From Bradyrhizobium campsiandrae (GTDB lineage Bacteria > Pseudomonadota > Alphaproteobacteria > Rhizobiales > Xanthobacteraceae): DNA of 41,319 nt. Below, one piece after another: positions 7,959-15,319 of this stretch (the stretch's first letter is position 1; each line of letters opens with the position of its first letter). The notes below the pieces were generated by a model. That model saw only the letters and a list, made by a program, of their open reading frames with translations, did not search any database and was not told where the DNA came from. The translations under genes were made by a program, and so were the position numbers. The DNA lies in assembly GCF_014529705.1 (NCBI RefSeq), contig NZ_JAANIH010000075.1, positions 1 to 41,319 on the forward strand, given 5' to 3'.

Positions 7959-8732
7959 ATGAGCATGCAGCAAGATACTTCCGCCACTGCCGCCGCCCAG
8001 CCGGGTTCGACCGTCGACGCCGCCGAGATCGCGAAATTCTCCAAGCTGTCGGCCGAATGGTGGGACCCCAAGGGCAAGATGGCGCCGCTGCACCGGATCA
8101 ATCCGCTGCGGCTCGGCTATATCCGCGACGCGGCCTGTCGCAAATTCGAGCGCAATGTACGCAGCCTCAACTGCCTCGCCGGCTTGCGCGTGCTCGACAT
8201 CGGCTGCGGCGCCGGCCTGCTCTGCGAGCCGCTGTCGCGGCTTGGCGCGCAGGTCATCGGCGTCGACCCGTCGGCCAGCAACATTGCGGCGGCAAAGCTC
8301 CATGCCGACAAGAGCCATCTTGCGATCGACTACCGCTGCACCACGGTGGAGGAGATCGACCCGCGCGAGCGCTTCGACATCGTGCTTGCGATGGAGGTGG
8401 TCGAGCACGTCGTCGATGTCGGTGTCTTCCTGAAGCGCTGCGCCTCGATGCTGAAGCCGAACGGGCTGATGGTCGTGTCCACGCTCAACAGGAACTGGAA
8501 GAGCTTCGCGCTCGCCATCGTCGGCGCCGAATACGTCCTGCGCTGGTTGCCGCGCGGCACTCACGAATGGAACAAGTTCGTCACGCCGGACGAACTGACC
8601 AAATATCTCCTCGACAACCGCCTCGTCATCACCGAGCAGACCGGCGTCGTCTACTCCCCCTTCGCCGACAAATGGACCCTCTCCTCGGACATGGACGTGA
8701 ACTACATGGTGGTGGCTGAAGGAATGGTGTGA
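7959..8732 (+). CDS. ubiG: Ubiquinone biosynthesis O-methyltransferase
   Basis: UbiG methylates two hydroxyl groups of the ubiquinone ring precursor using SAM. The 257-residue protein has the family start AEIAKFSKLSAEWWDPKGK (23-41), where the WWDP and the following LHRINPLRLGYI are diagnostic, then SAM motif I VLDIGCGAG at 78-86 and the VVEHV/LKPNGLMVVST motifs. The conserved RWLPRGTHEWNKF segment lies near the membrane-contact region of UbiG. Length and motifs agree with a complete enzyme. It lies 13 bases after the PH-domain gene. A palindromic repeat follows downstream. Confidence 0.96.
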   Translation: MSMQQDTSATAAAQPGSTVDAAEIAKFSKLSAEWWDPKGKMAPLHRINPLRLGYIRDAACRKFERNVRSLNCLAGLRVLDIGCGAGLLCEPLSRLGAQVIGVDPSASNIAAAKLHADKSHLAIDYRCTTVEEIDPRERFDIVLAMEVVEHVVDVGVFLKRCASMLKPNGLMVVSTLNRNWKSFALAIVGAEYVLRWLPRGTHEWNKFVTPDELTKYLLDNRLVITEQTGVVYSPFADKWTLSSDMDVNYMVVAEGMV

Positions 8733-8759
8733 GGGTTGCGTAAGTAGGACCCTGCATCC

Positions 8760-8902
8760 ACACCTCCGGTGTCGTCCCGGCGAAGGCCGGGACCCATACT
8801 CCCAGGGAGAGGTGATGGCCGTAGCTGGCAACTCCGAGTCTTCGCCAAACTAAATTCTGTGGTTATGGGTCCCGGCCTTCGCCGGGTCGACACTGAAGGT
8901 GT
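8760..8902. repeat. Palindromic intergenic repeat with 23-base perfect arms
   Basis: The left arm at 8776-8798 (CCCGGCGAAGGCCGGGACCC plus ATA) is exactly reverse-complementary to 8864-8886. The similarity extends outward with few mismatches to about 8760 and 8902 (ACACC.TC.GTGTCG). Each arm also contains an internal hairpin CCCGGC-GAAG-GCCGGG. This looks like a MITE-like or REP-like element of the type scattered between genes in Bradyrhizobium; copy number needs a genome search. It lies between ubiG and the DMT transporter gene. Confidence 0.8.
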
Positions 8903-8997
8903 TGCGATAGCATCGCTCCCATGACGCCCGTGTGGTTGACCGCGTGAGCGGTAGCTTGCAGGTTGGCCGGACCTTTCCTGTATTAGCCACCCTCCCA

Positions 8998-9897
8998 ATG
9001 CTCACCGTCGCCAGCCTCTGGATTCCCTTCACCGTCGTCGCTGCGCTCGGCCAGGTCGCGCGCAATGCGATGCAGCGGTCGCTGACCAAGCCGCTGGGGA
9101 CCTGGGGCGCGACCAATATCCGCTTCCTGTTCGGATTCCCGTTCTCGCTGCTGTTTTTGGCGGTGGTGTTGATCGTCTCCGGCGATCATATCGGCATGCC
9201 GCCCTCCGTGTTCTGGCCGTGGCTGCTGCTCGGCGCGCTCAGCCAGATCGTTGCCACCGGCTTGATGCTGCTCGCCATGAACGACCGTTCCTTCGTGGTG
9301 ACGACGGCATACCTCAAGACCGAGGCGATCCAGACCGCGATCTTCGGCTTCGTCTTCCTCGGCGATCACCTGACCTGGCTGAAGGTGCTGGCCATCGTGA
9401 TCGCGACCGTCGGCGTCGTCATCACCGCACTACGTCCGGGCGGCGAGAAGAGTTTTGCCGAATTGAAACCCACCATCACCGGCCTCGTTGCCGCTGCCGC
9501 GTTTGCGCTCTCAGCGGTCGGCTTCCGCGGCGCCATCATCACGGTGCCTGATGTCTCGTTCGTGACGGCGTCGTCGTTCACGCTGTTGCTCGGCCTGTTC
9601 GTGCAGACGCTAATACTCACAATCTATCTGCTCTGGCGCGCGCCAAAGGTGCTGCAGTCGATTCTGGGATTATGGAAGCCGTCGCTGCTGGCCGGCTTCA
9701 TGGGCGCCTTCGCCTCGCAATTCTGGTTCCTGGCGTTTGCGCTGACGGCCGCCGCCAACGTCCGCACGCTCGCCTTGATCGAGGTGCTGTTCGCGCAAGC
9801 CGTGGCCTATTACTCGTTCAAGCAGCCGATCGCGCCGCGCGAGATTTTTGGCATCGTGCTGATCGTGGTCGGTGTGGCAGTGCTGGTGGGAGCCTAA
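8998..9897 (+). CDS. EamA/DMT-family membrane transporter
   Basis: The 299-residue protein is almost wholly hydrophobic, with about ten transmembrane helices in two EamA-like halves. The second half contains the typical FMGAFASQFWFLAFALTAAANVRTLALIEVLFAQAVAYY segment, seen in 9700-9820. The drug/metabolite transporter superfamily exports amino acids, metabolites or drugs; the substrate cannot be told from sequence. The start MLTVASLWIPFTV at 8998 is preferred over the earlier in-frame GTG/ATG starts because helix 1 begins immediately and the upstream codons (VDRVSGSLQV) are not hydrophobic. It converges on the DUF1178 gene with a 4-base overlap of the two 3' ends (9894-9897). Confidence 0.88.
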   Translation: MLTVASLWIPFTVVAALGQVARNAMQRSLTKPLGTWGATNIRFLFGFPFSLLFLAVVLIVSGDHIGMPPSVFWPWLLLGALSQIVATGLMLLAMNDRSFVVTTAYLKTEAIQTAIFGFVFLGDHLTWLKVLAIVIATVGVVITALRPGGEKSFAELKPTITGLVAAAAFALSAVGFRGAIITVPDVSFVTASSFTLLLGLFVQTLILTIYLLWRAPKVLQSILGLWKPSLLAGFMGAFASQFWFLAFALTAAANVRTLALIEVLFAQAVAYYSFKQPIAPREIFGIVLIVVGVAVLVGA

Positions 9898-10370
9898 TTC
9901 CGGTCTTCCGGCAGGGTCGGCAACGGCGATACCTCGATGCCTTCCTCGATCAGCGATTTGGCCTCGTCAGGCGACGCTTCGCCGTAGATCGGACGATGCT
10001 CCTTGTCGCCGTAATGCATCGCACGGGCTTCGTTGGCAAAACGCTCGCCGACATTGTCGGCGTTCTTGACGATGTGGTCGCGCAGCTCTTTCAGCTTGGC
10101 GCGCAGCTCGCGCTCCTGCGCCATCATCAGCGAGGTCGGTCCTGACGGCGCAGCCTCGGGCGCGGTAGTCGCAACAGGCTCCGCCGGCGGCGTAGCGCGT
10201 CCCTTTTTGCCGACGATACGCGGCGCCATGATCGCCTTGTCGACCTTGGCCGAGCCGCAGATCGGACAGGTCACCAGCTTGCGCTTCACCTGCGAATCAT
10301 AGGCCGACGAGCTCTGGAACCAGCTCTCGAACTGATGGTTGCGGTCGCAATGGAGCGCGTAGCGGATCAT
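9894..10370 (-). CDS. DUF1178 family protein with putative zinc ribbon
   Basis: The 158-residue protein starts MIRYALHCDRNHQFESWFQSS. The N-terminal ~45 residues carry CDRNH and CPICGSAKV, a Cys/His set that looks like a zinc ribbon. A basic linker and an alanine/proline stretch follow, then a helical C-terminal part (AKLKELRDHIVKNADNVGERF, then EARAMHYGD). This pattern is that of DUF1178, of unknown function. Its ATG overlaps the TGA of the nitrilase gene by 4 bases, so the two are translationally coupled. The conserved pairing of DUF1178, nit and grxC suggests a shared redox or repair context, which is inference. Confidence 0.9.
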   Translation of the reverse strand: MIRYALHCDRNHQFESWFQSSSAYDSQVKRKLVTCPICGSAKVDKAIMAPRIVGKKGRATPPAEPVATTAPEAAPSGPTSLMMAQERELRAKLKELRDHIVKNADNVGERFANEARAMHYGDKEHRPIYGEASPDEAKSLIEEGIEVSPLPTLPEDRN

Positions 10371-11257
10371 GCCGAGCCCCGCACCAGATGCAGATGATCG
10401 GGACCTGCCTTGGGATCGGAGACGCCGAAGCGGCGGCCGTGCTGGAGCGAGGGGATCGCGCGGCGCGCGGTCTCGACCTTGGCCGGATCGATCCTGGCCA
10501 TGATGATGCCGGGCTCGACATCGCCCTCGGCGAGGATTTCGCCCCAGGGATCGATGATCAGCGAGTGGCCATAGGTCTCGCGCTTGTTTTCGTGGGTGCC
10601 TGCCTGCGCCGCGGCGAAGATGAAGCAGCCGGTCTCGATCGCACGTGCGCGCAGCAGGATGTGCCAATGTGCCTCGCCGGTCTTGCGGGTGAAGGCCGAG
10701 GGCACGGTGATGAAAGAGGCGCCGCTCTCGGCCAATGCGCGGTACAGCGCAGGGAAGCGCACGTCGTAACAGATCGTCAAACCGACGCGGCCCCAGGGCA
10801 GGTCGGAGATCACGGCCGTCTCGCCCGGCTGATAGTTGGCGGATTCGCGATAGCTCTCGCCGTCCGGCAGCTCGATGTCGAACATGTGGATCTTGTCGTA
10901 GCTCGCGAGCACATTGCCCTCGGGCCCGATCAGGAAGGAGCGGTTGACCGCCTTTTCAGGCGAAAAGCGCAGTGCCAGCGAGCCGACATGGATGTGGATC
11001 TTCAACTGCGCTGCAAGCGCGCGATACGCCTTCAGCGAGGTGTCGTCCTCCTCGCTCTGGAGCTGCTCGAACAGCGCCTTGCGGTTCAGCTGCATCATGT
11101 TGCTGACCTCGGGCGTCTGCACGTAGTCGGCGCCGTTGGCGGCCGCCTGCCGGATCAGCCTGGTGGCCTGCGCAAGGCTCGGCTCGGGCATCAGGCCGGT
11201 GCGCATCTGCACCATGGCGGCGGTGAAGGTCCTGCCTTCAGCTTCATTCTGGCTCAT
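10367..11257 (-). CDS. Carbon-nitrogen hydrolase, deaminated-glutathione amidase type (Nit)
   Basis: This 296-residue nitrilase-superfamily enzyme has the catalytic triad Glu50 (QTPEVSN), Lys122 (SYDKIHMFDIEL) and Cys163 (TICYDVRFP). The KIHMFDI and ICYDVRFPALYRALA patterns are those of Nit1/YbeM-type enzymes, which hydrolyse deaminated glutathione, a side product of transaminases. The substrate assignment rests on subfamily resemblance; omega-amidase or another amidase is possible. The gene overlaps grxC by 4 bases upstream and DUF1178 by 4 downstream, so the three form a coupled unit. A glutaredoxin neighbour fits a glutathione-related job. Confidence 0.9.
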   Translation of the reverse strand: MSQNEAEGRTFTAAMVQMRTGLMPEPSLAQATRLIRQAAANGADYVQTPEVSNMMQLNRKALFEQLQSEEDDTSLKAYRALAAQLKIHIHVGSLALRFSPEKAVNRSFLIGPEGNVLASYDKIHMFDIELPDGESYRESANYQPGETAVISDLPWGRVGLTICYDVRFPALYRALAESGASFITVPSAFTRKTGEAHWHILLRARAIETGCFIFAAAQAGTHENKRETYGHSLIIDPWGEILAEGDVEPGIIMARIDPAKVETARRAIPSLQHGRRFGVSDPKAGPDHLHLVRGSA

Positions 11258-11529
11258 GATACCGCCTTGACGCTTTCCAGCAGGCCGTCGAGCTTGCCCT
11301 CGCGATCGAGCGCGTAGAGGTCATCGCAGCCGCCGATATGGGTTCCGCCGATCCAGATCTGCGGGAAGGTCGAGCCCGCGCCGGCGCGGTCGTACATCTC
11401 TTCGCGCCAGGACGGGTTCTTGGCGACGTCGAATTCCGTGAAGGTCGCCTTCTTGCGGGTCAGCAACGACCTGGCGGCGGAACAATAGCCGCACCCCGGC
11501 CTGGTGTAGATCTCGACAGCAGCGGTCAT
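11254..11529 (-). CDS. grxC: Glutaredoxin 3
   Basis: This dithiol glutaredoxin has the active site CGYC at residues 13-16 (EIYTRPGCGYCSAA), the TFPQIWIGG cis-proline loop and the GGCDDLYALD glutathione-binding segment. It reduces disulfides and mixed glutathione disulfides with glutathione as electron donor. With the ATG at 11529 it has 91 residues (MTAAVEIYTRPG), the usual length. An upstream in-frame ATG at 11547 would add MKALDT and cannot be excluded, since neither start has a good ribosome site. It begins 47 bases after comF and overlaps the nitrilase gene by 4 bases. Confidence 0.95.
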   Translation of the reverse strand: MTAAVEIYTRPGCGYCSAARSLLTRKKATFTEFDVAKNPSWREEMYDRAGAGSTFPQIWIGGTHIGGCDDLYALDREGKLDGLLESVKAVS

Positions 11530-11576
11530 GGTATCAAGCGCTTTCATGTCACGAATTTATTGAATTATATGGGGGT

Positions 11577-12374
11577 TTACCTGATCTCGACAACCCGGGC
11601 AAAGACCAGCACGTCGACCTGGGCCGCCTTGGCGCGCAGCAGGGCGCGCGCGCAGGCGTCCAGCGTCGCACCTGATGTCAGGACATCGTCGACCAGGACG
11701 ATGCGCCGGCCCTGGACCTCGGCCTGACGGTCGGGGGATACCTGGAAGGCGCCCTGCACATTGGTGGCGCGCTGGGCCCGCGACAGGCCGATCTGCTGCT
11801 CGGTGGCCCGAACCCGGCGCAACACTTCGGCTCTCACCTTCACCCCGCTCTGGCGGCCGATGATCTGCGCCAGCGCGCCGGACTGGTTGTAGCGCCGCCG
11901 CCAGGCCCGGCGCCAATGCAGAGGCACGGGCACCAGCATGTCGGCGCCGTCGAGCAGCTCGCCGCCGGCGCGCGCCATCCAGCGGCCCATGGTGGGCGCC
12001 AGATCGGCGCGGTCCTGGTATTTCAGCGCATGCACCAGCGTGCGGGCGACGTCGTCGTAACGCACGGCAGCGCGTGCCCGCTTATAGGCCGGTGGGCTCG
12101 CGATCGCCTCCATCGACAGCATGTCGGGGCCGGGGTCGTAGACAAAGGGAATGCCGAGCCGCGGGCAGTAGGGCCGTTCGATGAAGGACAGTTTTGTCCA
12201 GCACGCCGCGCAGACGCCCTCGCCATCGACCGGCTCGCGGCAGGACACACACAGCGTCGGCAGCGCGATGTCGAGTGCGAGCCGCGCCGCGCGAGCGAGC
12301 ACGTGGCGGCCGGCGGTCCATGCGGCACGCAACGGAGCGGCGATGGAACGGGATGGGGCGGCATCAGCTTCCAT
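11577..12374 (-). CDS. comF: ComF family phosphoribosyltransferase-like protein
   Basis: The 265-residue protein has an N-terminal zinc-finger pattern (Cys42, Cys45, Cys55, Cys58: CVSCREPVDGEGVCAAC) and a C-terminal PRTase domain with VLVDDVLTSGATLDAC, the PRPP-loop signature. The DMLVPVPLHWRRAWRRRYNQSGALA segment, spread over 11880-11950, is typical of ComF/GntX proteins. These are linked to DNA uptake in competent bacteria, but in proteobacteria without competence the role is unclear. The start MEADAAPSRS at 12374 was chosen because longer in-frame extensions run into the divergent methyltransferase gene. It leads the comF-grxC-nit-DUF1178 run. Confidence 0.92.
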   Translation of the reverse strand: MEADAAPSRSIAAPLRAAWTAGRHVLARAARLALDIALPTLCVSCREPVDGEGVCAACWTKLSFIERPYCPRLGIPFVYDPGPDMLSMEAIASPPAYKRARAAVRYDDVARTLVHALKYQDRADLAPTMGRWMARAGGELLDGADMLVPVPLHWRRAWRRRYNQSGALAQIIGRQSGVKVRAEVLRRVRATEQQIGLSRAQRATNVQGAFQVSPDRQAEVQGRRIVLVDDVLTSGATLDACARALLRAKAAQVDVLVFARVVEIR

Positions 12375-12440
12375 GAAAGGAGAAGCTAGCGCCGCATTCA
12401 CCGGATTGCCAGAACCCTCGTGATGGGCGTAACCAGCGGC

Positions 12441-13289
12441 ATGGCCCAGACCCCGCAGACTCCGCCAGCCTTGTTCGATCGCGCCCTGCTTCATGCACGG
12501 CAGCGGCGTGCGCTGGCGCAGGGTGCCGAGAGCTTCCTGCTCGACCGGGTCGCCGAGGAGATGGCCGACCGGTTCGCCGCAGTGATGCGCGAGTTTCACG
12601 CACCAGCCGATCTGTGGACGCCTGGCGAGGGGCTCACAGGTCTGCGCGAGCGGTTGCCGTCGCTGCAACGGATCGCGCTCGACGCAGCGGGGGCGGAGAA
12701 ATTGCCCGTGGCGCCCGAGAGCCTCGATCTCGTCGTCTCGGCGCTGGCGCTGCAATTCGTCAACGATCTGCCGGGCGTGCTTGCGCAGATCCGTCGCGCG
12801 CTGAAGCCGGACGGCCTGCTGCTCGCGGCGATGATCGGCGGCGACAGCCTGACGGAACTGCGCCAGGCCTTCGCCGCGGCAGAAGCCGAATGCGAAGGCG
12901 GTGTGTCGCCTCGCGTCGCGCCGTTCGCCGATCTGCGCGACATCGGCGCGCTGCTGCAGCGGGCGGGCTTCGCGCTGCCGGTCACCGACGTCGATCGCAT
13001 CGTGGTGCGCTACTCCAGCGCGTTCGCGCTGATGCAGGATCTTCGCCGCATGGGCGCGACCAACGTGCTGATCGAGCGGCGTCGCGCGCCGAGCCGGCGC
13101 GCGACGCTGTTGCGCACGGCTGAAATCTATGCCGAGCGCTTCGCCGATGCCGACGGCCGCATCCGCGCGACGTTCGACATCATCTGGCTCTCCGGCTGGG
13201 CGCCGCATGCCAGCCAGCAGCAGCCGTTGAAGCCGGGCTCGGCCAAGGCGAGCCTGGCGGAGGCCGTGAAGAAGGCCGGGAAGGAGTGA
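12441..13289 (+). CDS. NDUFAF5/BioC-like methyltransferase domain protein
   Basis: The ~282-residue protein begins MAQTPQTPPALFDRALLHARQRRAL. The middle and C-terminal parts (LDLVVSALALQFVNDLPGVL, LKPDGLLLAAMIGGDSLTEL, EGGVSPRVAPFADLRDIGAL, LMQDLRRMGATN) match the NDUFAF5 group, the mitochondrial complex I assembly enzyme that hydroxylates an arginine of NDUFS7. The region where SAM motif I should be reads DLWTPGEG instead of a clear DLGCGxG. A bacterial role in complex I assembly is plausible but inferred. Alternative starts at 12420 (GTG) and 12423 (ATG) are in frame. The gene is divergent from comF, with a 66-base gap. Confidence 0.85.
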   Translation: MAQTPQTPPALFDRALLHARQRRALAQGAESFLLDRVAEEMADRFAAVMREFHAPADLWTPGEGLTGLRERLPSLQRIALDAAGAEKLPVAPESLDLVVSALALQFVNDLPGVLAQIRRALKPDGLLLAAMIGGDSLTELRQAFAAAEAECEGGVSPRVAPFADLRDIGALLQRAGFALPVTDVDRIVVRYSSAFALMQDLRRMGATNVLIERRRAPSRRATLLRTAEIYAERFADADGRIRATFDIIWLSGWAPHASQQQPLKPGSAKASLAEAVKKAGKE

Positions 13290-13294
13290 TCTGT

Positions 13295-13342
13295 GTCCCG
13301 AACGCGCTGCAGCGTTCTTACGCTGCTGCGCCGAGCCGGGAC
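13295..13342. terminator. Cruciform-like hairpin between convergent genes
   Basis: The outer arms GTCCCG (13295-13300) and CGGGAC (13337-13342) enclose inner arms GCGCTGCAGCG (13304-13314) and CGCTGCTGCGC (13321-13331), complementary at 10 of 11 positions, with a TTCTTA loop. It sits between the convergent methyltransferase and mutT genes and could end both transcripts. The sequence also resembles GTCCCGG-type intergenic repeats of Bradyrhizobium, so it may be a repeat copy rather than a dedicated terminator. Confidence 0.5.
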
Positions 13343-13368
13343 CCGCTGCGTCCGGGGCGCAGAGCAAC

Positions 13369-13779
13369 TCACATCAGCAAATCAATCAGATGCGGGATCA
13401 GCGGAATGTCCGCGGGCGGCATCGGGTAGTCGCGCAGCTTGTTGGCGCGGACCCAGGCGAGGGTCTGGCCCTCGCGCGGCGTGACCTGACCTTCCCAGCG
13501 ACGGCAGATATAGAGCGGCATCAACAGGTGAAACGTCTCGTAGCCATAGCTCGCAAAGATGAGCGGCGCCAGGCACGGCTCGGCGACGGTGATGCCGAGC
13601 TCCTCGTGGAGCTCGCGGATCAGGCTCTGCTCCGGCCGCTCGCCCGGTTCGCACTTGCCGCCGGGAAATTCCCAGAGGCCCGCCAGCGTCTTGCCCTCCG
13701 GGCGCTGCGCGATCAGGACGCGCTTGTCGGCATCGACCAGCGCGCACGCCACCACCAGTGTCAGTTTGAGATCGGCCAT
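13369..13779 (-). CDS. mutT: 8-oxo-dGTP diphosphatase, MutT-type Nudix hydrolase
   Basis: The 136-residue protein carries a complete Nudix box, GGKCEPGERPEQSLIREL followed by HEELGI, matching GX5EX7REUXEEXGU. The ACALVDADKRVLIAQRPEGK start and FPGGKCEPGE loop are those of MutT, which hydrolyses oxidised dGTP and prevents A-to-C transversions. The C-terminal LAWVRANKLRDYPMPPADIPLI segment also fits MutT. The ATG at 13777-13779 gives MADLKLTLVVACALV; longer frames upstream would overlap the tadG-like promoter. It converges with the methyltransferase gene and is divergent from the TadG-like gene. Confidence 0.93.
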   Translation of the reverse strand: MADLKLTLVVACALVDADKRVLIAQRPEGKTLAGLWEFPGGKCEPGERPEQSLIRELHEELGITVAEPCLAPLIFASYGYETFHLLMPLYICRRWEGQVTPREGQTLAWVRANKLRDYPMPPADIPLIPHLIDLLM

Positions 13780-13918
13780 GCGTGATTGTCGCTCGCTGAG
13801 GATCACCCGTAACGGTCTGTTAACCCCGTTAGGGCCTGCGCTTCTACGATTTGCATAAGCCATATTTAATCGACGGTTCCTAGGGTGGGAACCATCAAAA
13901 CCATCTCGGGGCCGAGCC

Positions 13919-15268
13919 ATGCGGGTTGCGCTTCACAATCTCACTCGCCGGTTCGGCCGCGACACCAGCGGCAATATCGCGGTGATCTTTGCAATTGCCT
14001 GCGTCCCGCTGATCACCGCAGTCGGCTGTGCCGTCGACTATTCCCGCGCCACCCAGATCCGGTCCAAGCTGCAGGCCGCGGCCGATGCGGCCAGCGTCGG
14101 CTCGATCGCCAAGGCCTCGCCGGCCTTCGCGGCGGCGGGCTCGATGACGTCGGATGGCTCGATCCCCGTCGGCGTGACCGATGCCCAGAACATCTTCGAT
14201 GCCAACCGCGCCAATTTGACGGGCTACAGGCTCAACAGTGTGACACCGGCCGTGACCAAGGTCGGCTCGACCGTGACCTCGACGGTTGGGTTCAGCGCCA
14301 GCATCGACACCATGTTTCTCGGCCTGATCGGCAAGGCCACGATGACCGTGGGAGGCACGTCGACCTCGACGGCCAACATGCCGCTCTATGTCGACTTCTA
14401 TCTCCTGTTGGACAATTCACCGTCGATGGGTGTGGCGGCGACGCCGACGGACATAACGAATTTGCAGGCAAAGACGGGTGGCTGCGCATTCGCATGTCAT
14501 GACACTTCCAAGCCGGCCGGCACAAGCAACTACGACATTGCCAAGACGAATGGCATCACGACCCGAATCGACGTCGTGCGCCAGGCAAGCGCGAACTTGA
14601 TGGACACAGCCAAGAGGACCCAGACCTACTCGAACCAGTTCAGAATGGCGATCTACGACTTCGGCGCTTCGTCAGCGACGATCGGATTGAGAAATCTGTT
14701 TTCGCTCTCGTCCAGCCTGACGTCCGCCAAGACCGCTGCGGGAGGCATCGACCTGATGGCGGTGGCCGGTCAGAATGACGCGTATACTGCCGATAAAGAT
14801 ACGCCCTTCAGCACCATTTTTCCTGCGATCAACACCGCAATCTCTTCGCCGGGACCAGGCACGTCTGCCGCACCGCTGAAGTATTTGTTTTTCGTATCGG
14901 ACGGCGTTGCGGATGAGAGCAATGCTGCTTGTCTGAAGACGATGTACAACAGGAATTGGGGAAACATAGCGCCGCGCTGTCAGTCGCCCATCAACCCCGC
15001 ACTGTGCACAACCTTGAAGAACCGAGGTATCAAGATCGCGGTGCTGTACACGACGTATCAGCCCCCGACGGACAACTGGTACAACGACTGGATCGCGCCG
15101 TTCAACGCCGGGCCATGGGGCCCATCCCCCAACAGCGAGATCGCGCAGAACATGCAGAGCTGCGCCTCCCCGGGCTTCTATTTCGAGGTAAGTCCGACCC
15201 AGGGCATCTCGGACGCGATGGATGCGTTGTTCAAGAAGGCCCTCGCCGACGCGCGGATCGCGAGCTGA
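13919..15268 (+). CDS. TadG-like pilus assembly protein with von Willebrand A domain
   Basis: The 449-residue protein has an N-terminal transmembrane helix (about 19-39, within NIAVIFAIACVPLITAVGCAVDYSRA) preceded by the TadE/TadG pattern FGRDTSGNIAVIFA. A pseudopilin-like segment QIRSKLQAAADAASVGS follows, as in Flp/Tad family proteins. From about residue 155 a vWA domain begins, with the metal-site motif DNSPS at 165-169. TadG proteins take part in Flp pilus assembly and adhesion. No other tad genes lie in the window, so this is an orphan copy. Base composition inside 14400-15100 is less GC-rich than its neighbours. The ATG at 13919 fits the family start. Confidence 0.88.
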   Translation: MRVALHNLTRRFGRDTSGNIAVIFAIACVPLITAVGCAVDYSRATQIRSKLQAAADAASVGSIAKASPAFAAAGSMTSDGSIPVGVTDAQNIFDANRANLTGYRLNSVTPAVTKVGSTVTSTVGFSASIDTMFLGLIGKATMTVGGTSTSTANMPLYVDFYLLLDNSPSMGVAATPTDITNLQAKTGGCAFACHDTSKPAGTSNYDIAKTNGITTRIDVVRQASANLMDTAKRTQTYSNQFRMAIYDFGASSATIGLRNLFSLSSSLTSAKTAAGGIDLMAVAGQNDAYTADKDTPFSTIFPAINTAISSPGPGTSAAPLKYLFFVSDGVADESNAACLKTMYNRNWGNIAPRCQSPINPALCTTLKNRGIKIAVLYTTYQPPTDNWYNDWIAPFNAGPWGPSPNSEIAQNMQSCASPGFYFEVSPTQGISDAMDALFKKALADARIAS

Positions 15269-15279
15269 GACGCGAGGCG

Positions 15280-15312
15280 CGTCATTCGGGCCGCATCGCC
15301 CCCCGAATGACG
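15280..15312. terminator. Bidirectional hairpin between tadG-like gene and argJ
   Basis: CGTCATTCGGG (15280-15290) and CCCGAATGACG (15302-15312) form a perfect 11-base-pair stem with an 11-base loop. The hairpin lies in the 51-base gap between two convergent genes. It lacks a T-run on either side, so termination is inferred from position and stability. Confidence 0.55.
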
Positions 15313-15319
15313 GCCTGAG

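Noticed and set aside
8760..8902. CRISPR array from repeated CCCGGCGAAGGCCGGG
   Set aside because: Only two units in inverted, not direct, orientation; no spacer series and no cas genes.
12375..13367. N-terminal extension of comF to 13367
   Set aside because: It would overlap the whole divergent methyltransferase gene and has no ComF-like sequence before MEADAAPSRS.
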